Assembly (NCBI GenBank): GCA_023456105.1
Contig: JAEYAO010000091.1
Location: 1 to 14,344, forward strand
Length of the DNA: 14,344 nt
Direction: 5' to 3'
DNA from: Pseudomonadota bacterium
GTDB lineage: Bacteria; Pseudomonadota; Alphaproteobacteria; Caulobacterales; Caulobacteraceae
Shown here: in pieces, positions 6,225 through 14,344 of the stretch
Layout: every line of letters begins with the position of its first letter
Position numbering within the stretch: the stretch's first letter is position 1
Position numbers and translations under genes: made by a program
The notes under the pieces: model-generated
The model's database searches: none
What the model saw: the letters and a program-made list of their open reading frames with translations, nothing else
What the model was told of the DNA's origin: nothing

Positions 6225-7597
6225 CAGGCGTCCGCCTCGTGCGGCTCGGCGAAGCGGATGGGTCGGAGCGGTTCGCACACGCGCTGGGTCGCAGGGGCGA
6301 CCGGACGCGCTTCAACTGGCGCGGGGCGGGGATCGGGATCGACGAACTTGGTCACGCCGACGATCTGGGCCGAGCCGTCGGCATAGGCCTTCTCCCGCAG
6401 GGCGCGGGCGCGGGCGATGCGCGGCTGGATCACCCCGCCGGCGAGGGCTTCGATTACGCCCCCTTCCGCCTCGATCATCTGGAACTCGGACCAGCCGGCC
6501 TCGGCCAGTTCACGCGTGCGGCTGTCCAGGAACCAGGACCCTGCGGCGGGATCGTCGACGCGGCCGAGGCTCGCCTCCTCCATCAGCACCAGCTGGGTGT
6601 TCCGCGCCTGTCGCCGGGCGAAAGCGTCCGGCCGACCGGCGGCGGTGGTGAAGCCGTCCAGCACCACCACGTCCGCCCCGCCTACGCCGCCGGCGAAGCC
6701 CGCCGCCGTCAGCCGCAGAAGGTTCGGCCACGGATCGCGCGCCGCCAGCATGCGCCGCGACGACCTCGCCTCGATCACCGCCAGGGTCTCGCATCCCAAC
6801 GCCCGCGTCAGGCTGCGCCAGATCAGCCGCATGGCCCGCACCTTGGCCAGGCTGTCGAAATACTCCTGATCGACCGCCAGGCCGACAACCGTGCCCGCAA
6901 GCGCCCGCTCCAGCGTCATGCCGGCCTCCAGCGCGGCCCGCGCATAGGCGACGGCGGACGCGGCGGCGAAGGCCAGCTCCTGCGCGATCGACCCGCCCGC
7001 CTCGTGCGCGACCCGACCCGAGGCCAGAAAGAAACTCGCTTCCGGATAGGCGCCCGCGTGCCGCTGGGCCGTGTTGGCCGCCAGCATCAGGTGCTCGTCC
7101 GCCGGGCGCGGCGAGCCGCCGGCCTCGGCGAAGGCGCTGATCGGGTCGAGGTGGAACCGCAGCCTGGCCCGCGGCGCGCCCTTGGCCGCGACCGCCAGGG
7201 CGTTGGCCGCATCCGGACCGTCGATCCCGGCATCCAGCGCGACGGGGGCGAGCTCCAGCGCCACGCCGTCCAGCGCACGCCTCAGCGGCTCGCTGTCACG
7301 CAGCACCTCCCCCGCGATCAGCACCGAAGCCGCCCCGCCCTGCAGCTCCGTCAGAACGGCCGTGTTCACCGCCGCCGGATCGTCGCCTTCGACAACCGCG
7401 CGCAGGTCCCACGCCCGGCCGTCCGCATCCGAAGGGCGGGACGCGGACAGGGGCTCGACCCCGCTCGCCGCCGCATACAGGGGCCGCACCGCCAGGCCGT
7501 CGGCGTCCAGATGGACCAGACTCTCGATCGGCCGGTCCTTGAGCGCCTTTTGCGCGGCCTCCCGCCATTCCAGCGGCGTGGGGACGGGAAAGGTCAC
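6224..7597 (-). CDS. mutA: Methylmalonyl-CoA mutase, small subunit, lacking the cobalamin-like C-terminal domain
   Basis: This 457-residue protein is the non-catalytic partner of MutB, expected to form the alpha-beta heterodimer. Family features include WPNLLRLTAAGFAGGVGGAD in the barrel domain, ARNTQLVLMEEASLG from 331, DDPAAGSWF near 348, and a late VGVTKF (413-418). The protein stops 39 residues after VGVTKF, just past RFAEPHE. Classical small subunits run to about 600-640 residues with a degenerate B12-binding-like domain after this point, and that domain is absent. The next gene starts at once, so no broken remainder exists downstream. I chose the GTG at 7597-7595 because the conserved-looking protein begins there (VTFPVPTPLEWREAAQKAL) and it lies 2 bases after the thiolase stop. 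The open frame continues upstream only antiphase to the thiolase. Translation is probably coupled on both sides. Confidence 0.87.
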   Translation of the reverse strand: MTFPVPTPLEWREAAQKALKDRPIESLVHLDADGLAVRPLYAAASGVEPLSASRPSDADGRAWDLRAVVEGDDPAAVNTAVLTELQGGAASVLIAGEVLRDSEPLRRALDGVALELAPVALDAGIDGPDAANALAVAAKGAPRARLRFHLDPISAFAEAGGSPRPADEHLMLAANTAQRHAGAYPEASFFLASGRVAHEAGGSIAQELAFAAASAVAYARAALEAGMTLERALAGTVVGLAVDQEYFDSLAKVRAMRLIWRSLTRALGCETLAVIEARSSRRMLAARDPWPNLLRLTAAGFAGGVGGADVVVLDGFTTAAGRPDAFARRQARNTQLVLMEEASLGRVDDPAAGSWFLDSRTRELAEAGWSEFQMIEAEGGVIEALAGGVIQPRIARARALREKAYADGSAQIVGVTKFVDPDPRPAPVEARPVAPATQRVCEPLRPIRFAEPHEADA

Positions 7598-7599
7598 GA

Positions 7600-8781
7600 T
7601 CAGGCCAGCTCGACCGCCATGGCCACGGCCTCGCCGCCGCCGATGCACAGGGACGCCACGCCCTTGGAGCCGCCCCGCGCCTTCAGCGCCGAGATCAGCG
7701 TCGCCAGCACCCGCGCGCCCGACGCGCCGATCGGGTGGCCCAGCGCGCAGGCGCCGCCGTTCACATTCACCTTGGCGTGGTCGATGTTCATCTCGCGCAT
7801 GGCGATCATGGGCACCACCGCAAAGGCCTCGTTGATCTCCCACAGATCGACGTCGTCCACGGACCAGCCGGCCTTTTGCAGCGTCTTCTGCATCGCCGGC
7901 ACCGGGGCGGTGGTGAAGTGGCCGGGCGCATGCGCATGCGCGGCGTGGCTGACCACACGCGCCAGGATCGGCAGGCCCAAGGCTTCGGCCACGCTCTGGC
8001 GCGTCATCACAACGGCCGCCGCGCCGTCCGAGATCGAGGAGGCGTTGGCGGCGGTGATGGTCCCGTCCCTGGAGAAGGCGGGCTTCAGGGTGGGGATCTT
8101 GGCCGGATCGGCCTTGGTCGGCTGCTCGTCGACGGAGACGGTCTCCACGCCCTTGCGGGTCTTCACCTCGACCGGGACGATCTCGGAGGCGAAGCCCTCG
8201 CCGGTCGCGGCGGCGCGGGCGCGGTTCAGGCTTTCGACCGCGTAGTCGTCCATGGCCTGGCGGGTGAACTGGTATTCGGCCGCCGTCTCCTCGGCGAAGG
8301 CGCCCATCAGCTTGCCCGTGTCATAGGCGTCCTCCAGCCCGTCCAGGTACATGCTGTCGGAGATGACGTCGTGGCCGATGCGGGCGCCGCCGCGGTGCTT
8401 GGCCATGACGTAGGGCGCGCCGGTCATGGACTCCATGCCGCCGGCCACGATCACGTCGGCGGTCTCGGCCTTCAGCGCGTCGTGCGCCATCATCACGGCC
8501 TGGAGGCCCGAGCCGCACATCTTGTTGACGGTGGTCGCCTCCACATGCTGGCCCAGCCCGGCGCCGATCGCGGCCTGGCGCGCCGGCGCCTGCCCCAGAC
8601 CCGCGGACAGCACGCAGCCCATGTAGATCTGCTCGACCTTGTCGGCGGACACGCCCGCGCGCTCGACCGCCGCCTTGACCGCGACGGCGCCCAGTTCGGT
8701 GGCCTTCACGCCGGACAGCGCGCCCTGGAAGCCGCCCATGGGCGTGCGCGCGACGGAGCAGATGACGACCGGATCGGACAT
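7600..8781 (-). CDS. Acetyl-CoA acetyltransferase / beta-ketothiolase
   Basis: This 393-residue thiolase has the standard length of biosynthetic/degradative thiolase II. Active-site residues are present: Cys89 in NKMCGSGLQAV (acyl acceptor), His349 in GGACALGHPIGASGAR, and Cys379 in LCIGGGEA. The mid-protein block with ESMT (VAGGMESMTGAPY) is also typical. It catalyses reversible condensation or cleavage of 3-ketoacyl-CoA and acetyl-CoA. Lying between pccA and mutA, it could cleave 3-ketovaleryl-CoA from odd-chain or branched substrates to give propionyl-CoA plus acetyl-CoA, or simply make or cleave acetoacetyl-CoA. The sequence alone does not decide this. The start is the ATG at 8781-8779 with AGGG 7 bases upstream, in a 34-base gap after pccA. 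The gap is AT-richer than its surroundings, with a 5-base inverted repeat (CTGAA/TTCAG at 8791-8795 and 8810-8814). The open frame upstream of this ATG lies in that gap and pccA and is not part of the protein. Confidence 0.93.
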   Translation of the reverse strand: MSDPVVICSVARTPMGGFQGALSGVKATELGAVAVKAAVERAGVSADKVEQIYMGCVLSAGLGQAPARQAAIGAGLGQHVEATTVNKMCGSGLQAVMMAHDALKAETADVIVAGGMESMTGAPYVMAKHRGGARIGHDVISDSMYLDGLEDAYDTGKLMGAFAEETAAEYQFTRQAMDDYAVESLNRARAAATGEGFASEIVPVEVKTRKGVETVSVDEQPTKADPAKIPTLKPAFSRDGTITAANASSISDGAAAVVMTRQSVAEALGLPILARVVSHAAHAHAPGHFTTAPVPAMQKTLQKAGWSVDDVDLWEINEAFAVVPMIAMREMNIDHAKVNVNGGACALGHPIGASGARVLATLISALKARGGSKGVASLCIGGGEAVAMAVELA

Positions 8782-8815
8782 GATGTTTCCCTGAACTTTC
8801 TTGTTGTTCTTCAGC

Positions 8816-10795
<1,980 letters not shown>

Positions 10796-10804
10796 CAGGC
10801 GGTC

Positions 10805-11530
10805 CTATTCGCTTACGGCGAAAGAGAATTTCACAGAGTATTTTTGGAGACTGAGCGTCGGCACCATGCGGGCTGCCGCTTTGGCTTTTGCATCGAAATC
10901 GGCGGCAATCAGAATACCACGAAGCGTAGCGTCGGGCTCCTCGATCGCGATATCCCCCATGTAAGTGAGGATCTGCCCTACAGCCCTCTGCCCAGCCGTT
11001 CCTGCCTTCAGTTCGATCACGACGATCGCGCCGTTTGCGTCCTTGGCGGTGATGTCGATGAAGCCTGACTGGACCGATCTTTCTGCACCATCGTCTATAG
11101 CGGCGAGACCGGGTTCAAGTTGGTTCAAGGATTTTCGTAAGGTCGATTGAAGGTCGCGTTCCAGCCCAATCCGTTGACCCGCCACATCCTCGACCGGCTC
11201 AATGCCGAGTTGGGGAGCTACCGCAGGGGTAACGTCGTCCACAGGCACGCCAAGGAAACGGCCATAGAGCGCGAGCGCATTCTTGTAAGACGCCAAGTTC
11301 GTGCGAATGTCGCCACTGAACGGAATTTTGGACGGGTTGGGTCGATCTCGTCGCTGATCATCTACCGAGTAGGTCAGTTCAGAGATGATGCTGGCGAACT
11401 GATCCTTCGAAAAGTGGATCGATAGATCGCCATAGCATTCTTCGACTCGACCAGTCCGATGTAGCTGCGCCGTGATCGTGCCAGGTCCGTACTGCTGAGC
11501 CTCAAGCCATGCTTTGTAGTCAGGACGCAT
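10805..11530 (-). CDS. NucS/EndoMS-like PD-(D/E)XK endonuclease with uncharacterised N-terminal domain
   Basis: This 241-residue protein has two parts. Residues about 1-95 are mostly helical by eye and rich in charged and aromatic residues (YKAWLEAQQYGPGTI at the start, PNPSKIPFSGDIRTNLASYK at 65-84). I cannot assign this part; it resembles small DNA-binding modules only in a general way. Residues about 120-240 match the nuclease domain of NucS/EndoMS (DUF91). The active-site set is complete: Glu124 in LERDLQ, Asp159 in GFIDI, Glu173-Leu-Lys175 in VIELKAG, and Gln186...Tyr190 in QILTY. The Asp-Glu-Lys spacing equals that I recall for archaeal NucS. The typical NucS N-terminal beta domain is absent. 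It lies between pccB (10-base gap, AGGCG ribosome site) and pccA (9-base gap), so it is probably co-transcribed. Sampled lines of 60 bases gave 52-58% GC against 65-73% next door, suggesting acquisition. Role in DNA repair or defence is inferred, not shown. Confidence 0.85.
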   Translation of the reverse strand: MRPDYKAWLEAQQYGPGTITAQLHRTGRVEECYGDLSIHFSKDQFASIISELTYSVDDQRRDRPNPSKIPFSGDIRTNLASYKNALALYGRFLGVPVDDVTPAVAPQLGIEPVEDVAGQRIGLERDLQSTLRKSLNQLEPGLAAIDDGAERSVQSGFIDITAKDANGAIVVIELKAGTAGQRAVGQILTYMGDIAIEEPDATLRGILIAADFDAKAKAAARMVPTLSLQKYSVKFSFAVSE

Positions 11531-11540
11531 TAGTTCGCCT

Positions 11541-13076
11541 TCACAGCGGGATGTTGTCGTGCTTCTTCCAGGGGTTCTCCTGGGACTTGTTCTTCAGCGT
11601 CCGCAGCGCCTTGATCAGCCGCCGCCGCGTGCCGTGCGGCATGATCACGTCGTCGATGTAGCCCAGGCCCGCCGCGACGAACGGATTGGCGAAGCGGTCC
11701 TTGTATTCGGCCTCGCGGGCGGCCAGGGCGTCGGGATCGCCGGCCTCCTTGCGGAAGATGATCTCCACCGCGCCCTTGGCGCCCATCACCGCGATCTCGG
11801 CCGAGGGCCAGGCGTAGTTGACGTCGCCGCGCAGGTGTTTCGAGCTCATCACGTCATAGGCGCCGCCATAGGCCTTGCGCGTGATCACCGTCAGCTTGGG
11901 CACCGTCGCCTCGGCGTAGGCGAACAACAGCTTGGCCCCGTGCTTGATCAGGCCGCCGTATTCCTGGCGCGTGCCGGGCATGAAGCCGGGCACGTCCACC
12001 AGCGTCACCAGCGGAATGTGGAAGGCGTCGCAGAAGCGCACGAAACGCGCGGCCTTGCGGCTGGAATCGATGTCCAGCACGCCCGCCAGCACCTGCGGCT
12101 GGTTGGCGACGATCCCCACCGGCTGGCCGTCCAGCCGGCCGAAGCCTGTGACGATGTTCTTGGCGAAATCCGCGCCGATCTCGAAGAAGTCGGCCTCGTC
12201 CACCGTCTTCAGGATCAGCTCCTTCATGTCATAGGGCTGGTTCGGATTGGCGGGGACCAGGGTGTCCAGGCTGGGCTCGTCCCGATCGGGCTCGTCATAG
12301 CTGTCGCGCACCGGCGGCTTTTCGCGGTTCGACAGCGGCAGGAAGCCGATCAGGCGGCGCACCTCGGCCAGGGCCTCCAGGTCGTTCTCGAACGCGCCGT
12401 CCGCCACGCCCGACTTGCCCGCATGGACGCGGGCGCCGCCCAGGTCCTCGTGGCTGACCACCTCGTTGGTGACGGTCTTCACCACGTCGGGGCCGGTCAC
12501 GTACATGTAGCTCGTGTCCTTCACCATGAAGATGAAGTCGGTGATGGCCGGCGAATAGACGTCGCCGCCCGCGCACGGCCCCATGATCACGCTGATCTGC
12601 GGAATGACGCCCGAGGCCAGGGTGTTCTGCAGAAAGATGTCGGCGTATCCCGCCAGGCTCTCCACCCCCTCCTGGATGCGCGCGCCGCCGGCGTCGAACA
12701 GGCCGATGATCGGCGCGCCGTTGGTCAGGGCCATCTTCTGGATCTTGACGATCTTGGCCGCGTGCGCGCCCGACAGCGAGCCGCCGAAGACGGTGAAGTC
12801 CTTGGAGAAGACATAGACCAGCCGCCCGCCGATGGTCCCGCGCCCCGTCACCACGCCGTCGCCGGGGATGCGCTGCTTCTCCATGCCGAAGTCGTGGGAG
12901 CGGTGCTCCACGAACATGTCGGTCTCCTCGAACGAGCCTTCGTCCAGCAGAACCTCGATCCGCTCGCGCGCCGTCAGCTTGCCCTTCTTGTGCTGGTTGG
13001 CGATGCGGGCCTCGCCGCCGCCCTGCCGGGCCACCGCGCGCCGGCGCTCCAGTTCGTCGATGATCGACTGACTCAT
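11541..13076 (-). CDS. pccB: Propionyl-CoA carboxylase beta subunit (carboxyltransferase)
   Basis: This 511-residue subunit has the normal PccB length. It transfers the carboxyl from PccA's biotin to propionyl-CoA, giving (S)-methylmalonyl-CoA. Both crotonase-like halves are present. The N-half has FDAGGARIQEGVESLAGY (127-144) and GPCAGGDVYSPAITDF (166-181), forming an oxyanion-hole region. The C-half has DVPGFMPGTRQEYGGLIKHG and RKAYGGAYDVM. The C-terminus ENPWKKHDNIPL is a familiar PccB ending. The ATG at 13076-13074 has GAGG 7 bases upstream, whereas the ATG at 13082 is too close to that site. A longer open frame to 13163 has no family similarity. It is the promoter-proximal gene of the string. 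Acetyl-CoA carboxylase-type activity is the main alternative, but the epimerase and mutase genes downstream support propionyl-CoA. Confidence 0.95.
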   Translation of the reverse strand: MSQSIIDELERRRAVARQGGGEARIANQHKKGKLTARERIEVLLDEGSFEETDMFVEHRSHDFGMEKQRIPGDGVVTGRGTIGGRLVYVFSKDFTVFGGSLSGAHAAKIVKIQKMALTNGAPIIGLFDAGGARIQEGVESLAGYADIFLQNTLASGVIPQISVIMGPCAGGDVYSPAITDFIFMVKDTSYMYVTGPDVVKTVTNEVVSHEDLGGARVHAGKSGVADGAFENDLEALAEVRRLIGFLPLSNREKPPVRDSYDEPDRDEPSLDTLVPANPNQPYDMKELILKTVDEADFFEIGADFAKNIVTGFGRLDGQPVGIVANQPQVLAGVLDIDSSRKAARFVRFCDAFHIPLVTLVDVPGFMPGTRQEYGGLIKHGAKLLFAYAEATVPKLTVITRKAYGGAYDVMSSKHLRGDVNYAWPSAEIAVMGAKGAVEIIFRKEAGDPDALAAREAEYKDRFANPFVAAGLGYIDDVIMPHGTRRRLIKALRTLKNKSQENPWKKHDNIPL

Positions 13077-13186
13077 AGACATCCTCGCCCTGATGCGGGC
13101 CGTCGCCGCCTGTATCGACGGTCGCGCCCCGCGTGCGCCGGGCGCTGAACACGGCGCCCGCACCGAACCTCTGCGCCGGCTGTTCG

Positions 13187-13215
13187 ATCCTGTGAAGGGG
13201 CCTTGGCGATGTCAA
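13187..13215 (-). promoter_or_regulatory. Candidate sigma70-type promoter for the pccB-mce gene string
   Basis: On the minus strand a perfect TTGACA (13215-13210) is followed after exactly 17 bases by CAGGAT (13192-13187). This keeps the A at position 2 and A-T at positions 5-6 of the consensus -10 box. Transcription would begin near 13180, leaving a leader of about 100 bases before the pccB ATG. The -35 box is strong and the -10 box is weak, so an activator or other control is possible. Confidence 0.42.
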
Positions 13216-13220
13216 ACCGT

Positions 13221-13234
13221 GGCAAGGACTTGCC
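13221..13234. promoter_or_regulatory. Inverted repeat, possible operator of the pccB promoter
   Basis: GGCAAG-GA-CTTGCC is a perfect 6+6 palindrome around a 2-base centre. One more CG/CG pair matches one base further out on each side. It lies 5 bases upstream of the TTGACA of the candidate pccB promoter, a natural place for a dimeric regulator. No regulator gene is in the window, so its binder is unknown. GC-rich DNA makes short palindromes common. Confidence 0.35.
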
Positions 13235-13296
13235 GCGCGGAGCGAATAAGGCGCGCATGGCGGCAACAGCCGCCCCGCCGAACCGTTTGCAGGCCC

Positions 13297-14344
13297 ATGC
13301 CGCCCGTCGCCGATCCGTCCGCCAGCGCCTCGCCCCAGCCCGCCTCCACGCCCCCCGCCATGCCGACCTCGCCCTGGGCCCTGCCGATCTTCCGGGCGGT
13401 GTGGCTGGCCAGCATGGCGTCCAACTTCGGCGGACTGATCCAGTCGGTCGGCGCCTCTTGGATGATGACCTCTCTTGACGCCTCGCCCCAGATGATCGCC
13501 CTGGTCCAGGCCTCCACCACCCTTCCGATCATGCTGCTGTCGCTGTGGGCGGGGGCGGTGGCGGACAATCTGGACCGGCGCTGGGTCATGCTGTCGGCGC
13601 AAGGGTTCATGCTGACGGTGTCGGTGGTGCTGGCCGCCTGCGCCTGGGGCGGGGTGCTGACGCCGTGGCTCCTGCTGGGCTTCACCTTTCTGATCGGCTG
13701 CGGCACAGCCATCAACAATCCGGCCTGGCAGGCCTCGGTCGGCGACATGGTGCCGCGCAGCGTCCTGCCCACCGCCGTCGCCCTGAACAGCATGGGCTTC
13801 AACATCGCCCGCAGCCTGGGTCCGGCCATCGGCGGGGTGATCGTGGGCGCGTTCGGCGCGGCGGCGGCCTTTCTGACCAACGCCTTCAGCTACCTCGCCC
13901 TGATCGTGGTGTTGGCCCGCTGGCGGCCCGCCCTGCCCCCGCGCTTGTTGCCGCGCGAGAAGCTGGGCATGGCCATGGAGGCGGGGCTTCGCTACGTCGC
14001 CCTGTCGCCCGGCATCCGCCGCGTGCTGTTCCGCGCGGCCGTGTTCGGCCTGGCCGCCAGCGCCGTGCCGGCCCTGATGCCGCTGGTGGCGCGCGACCTC
14101 GTGGGCGGCGGGCCGTTCGTCTACGGCCTGTTGCTGGGGGCCTTCGGCGTCGGCGCGGTCGGCGGCGCCCTGTCCTCGACCCGCCTGCGCCAGCGTCTGT
14201 CGGCCGAGTGGATCGTGCGGGTCGCCTCACTCGGCCTCGGGCTCGGCGCGGCCGGCGCGGCGCTCAGCCCGGCCTTGCTCCTGACCCTGCCGTGCCTGGC
14301 GCTGGCCGGCGCCGGCTGGGTGCTGGCGCTGTCGACCTTCAACG
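13297..14344 (+). CDS. MFS_3-type multidrug/siderophore exporter (C-terminus cut by window edge)
   Basis: 349 codons are visible with no stop before the edge. After a Pro/Ser/Ala-rich start (1-28), the sequence FRAVWLASMASNFGGLIQSV (32-51) begins the first membrane helix, followed by WMMTSLDASP. These are typical of the MFS_3 (EntS-like transmembrane effector) family. The major-facilitator motif A is present as GAVADNLDRR with Gly86, Asp90, Arg94 and Arg95. A further signature is INNPAWQASVGDMVPR, followed by NSMGFNIARSLGPAIGG. About nine or ten hydrophobic segments are visible of the expected twelve, and 60-190 residues are probably missing. Members export siderophores, drugs or other small molecules by proton exchange; the substrate here is unknown. 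The chosen ATG (13297) has a close AGG upstream. Met22 (13360) is an alternative start. It is divergent from the pccB operon and need not be related to it functionally. Confidence 0.85.
   Translation, partial: MPPVADPSASASPQPASTPPAMPTSPWALPIFRAVWLASMASNFGGLIQSVGASWMMTSLDASPQMIALVQASTTLPIMLLSLWAGAVADNLDRRWVMLSAQGFMLTVSVVLAACAWGGVLTPWLLLGFTFLIGCGTAINNPAWQASVGDMVPRSVLPTAVALNSMGFNIARSLGPAIGGVIVGAFGAAAAFLTNAFSYLALIVVLARWRPALPPRLLPREKLGMAMEAGLRYVALSPGIRRVLFRAAVFGLAASAVPALMPLVARDLVGGGPFVYGLLLGAFGVGAVGGALSSTRLRQRLSAEWIVRVASLGLGLGAAGAALSPALLLTLPCLALAGAGWVLALSTFN

Larger units (their letters stand above)
13077..13296. promoter_or_regulatory. Divergent intergenic region pccB / MFS exporter
   Basis: This 220-base gap lies between the leftward propionyl-CoA string and the rightward MFS gene. 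It contains the candidate pccB promoter (13187-13215), an inverted repeat next to it (13221-13234) and, at its left end, the pccB ribosome site. I see no small gene with a convincing ribosome site. No clear promoter was found for the MFS gene. Confidence 0.5.

Noticed and set aside
8791..8814. The CTGAA/TTCAG inverted repeat between pccA and the thiolase gene as a terminator or regulatory hairpin
   Set aside because: The stem is only 5 bases with a 14-base loop and no T-run, so it is unlikely to stop transcription. I noted it in the thiolase entry only.
10805..11530. The nuclease gene as part of a complete restriction-modification or toxin-antitoxin system
   Set aside because: No methyltransferase, helicase, antitoxin or immunity gene lies next to it; both neighbours are plain carboxylase subunits, so only a stand-alone nuclease is supported.
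13077..13163. Upstream extension of pccB, and similar extensions of mutB (6225-6278), mutA (7598-7843) and the thiolase (8782-8874)
   Set aside because: The added residues match no family sequence, and the internal starts sit at better ribosome sites or at stop/start overlaps with the previous gene.
13257..13259. An ATG at 13257 as the start of a gene on the plus strand
   Set aside because: It is out of frame with the MFS protein and opens only a composition-biased frame of about 90 codons or fewer with no ribosome site.

Overview
This window is a GC-rich (about two-thirds G+C in hand-counted lines) bacterial chromosome segment. The protein sequences (TolQ/TolR/TolA, a long UbiA, the propionyl-CoA genes) suggest an alphaproteobacterium, most likely of the Caulobacterales (Brevundimonas- or Caulobacter-like). 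That assignment comes from remembered protein similarity and gene arrangement, not from a search. No rRNA, tRNA, CRISPR array, insertion sequence or phage gene is visible.

Left part (1-1580, minus strand): tolQ, tolR and the first 121 codons of tolA form a tightly packed inner-membrane motor module of the Tol-Pal envelope system. tolA starts on TTG and runs off the left edge. A 165-base divergent region with two closely spaced GANTC sites separates it from ubiA (ubiquinone biosynthesis) and a downstream lipoprotein gene with a DUF4163/DUF3298-like fold, both on the plus strand. The lipoprotein gene converges on the next operon with only 9 bases between the two stop codons.

Central part (3646-13076, minus strand): one long, compact gene string in the order pccB, a NucS-like nuclease gene, pccA, a thiolase gene, mutA, mutB, mce. 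The six metabolic genes encode the route propionyl-CoA to (S)-methylmalonyl-CoA (PccAB), epimerisation to the (R) form (Mce), and rearrangement to succinyl-CoA (MutAB with B12). The thiolase may supply propionyl-CoA or acetyl-CoA. Most gene junctions are overlaps or gaps of 2-10 bases, so the string probably acts as one transcript. A plausible sigma70-type promoter and an adjacent inverted repeat lie upstream of pccB.

The standout is the gene at 10805-11530. It encodes a 241-residue protein with an intact NucS/EndoMS-type PD-(D/E)XK nuclease domain behind an uncharacterised helical N-terminal domain. It sits between the two subunit genes of one enzyme complex and has visibly lower GC than its neighbours, so it looks like acquired DNA maintenance or defence cargo carried in a metabolic operon. 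A second oddity is MutA, which ends before the usual C-terminal cobalamin-binding-like domain.

Right edge (13297-14344, plus strand): the first 349 codons of an MFS_3-type exporter, divergent from pccB and cut off by the window end.
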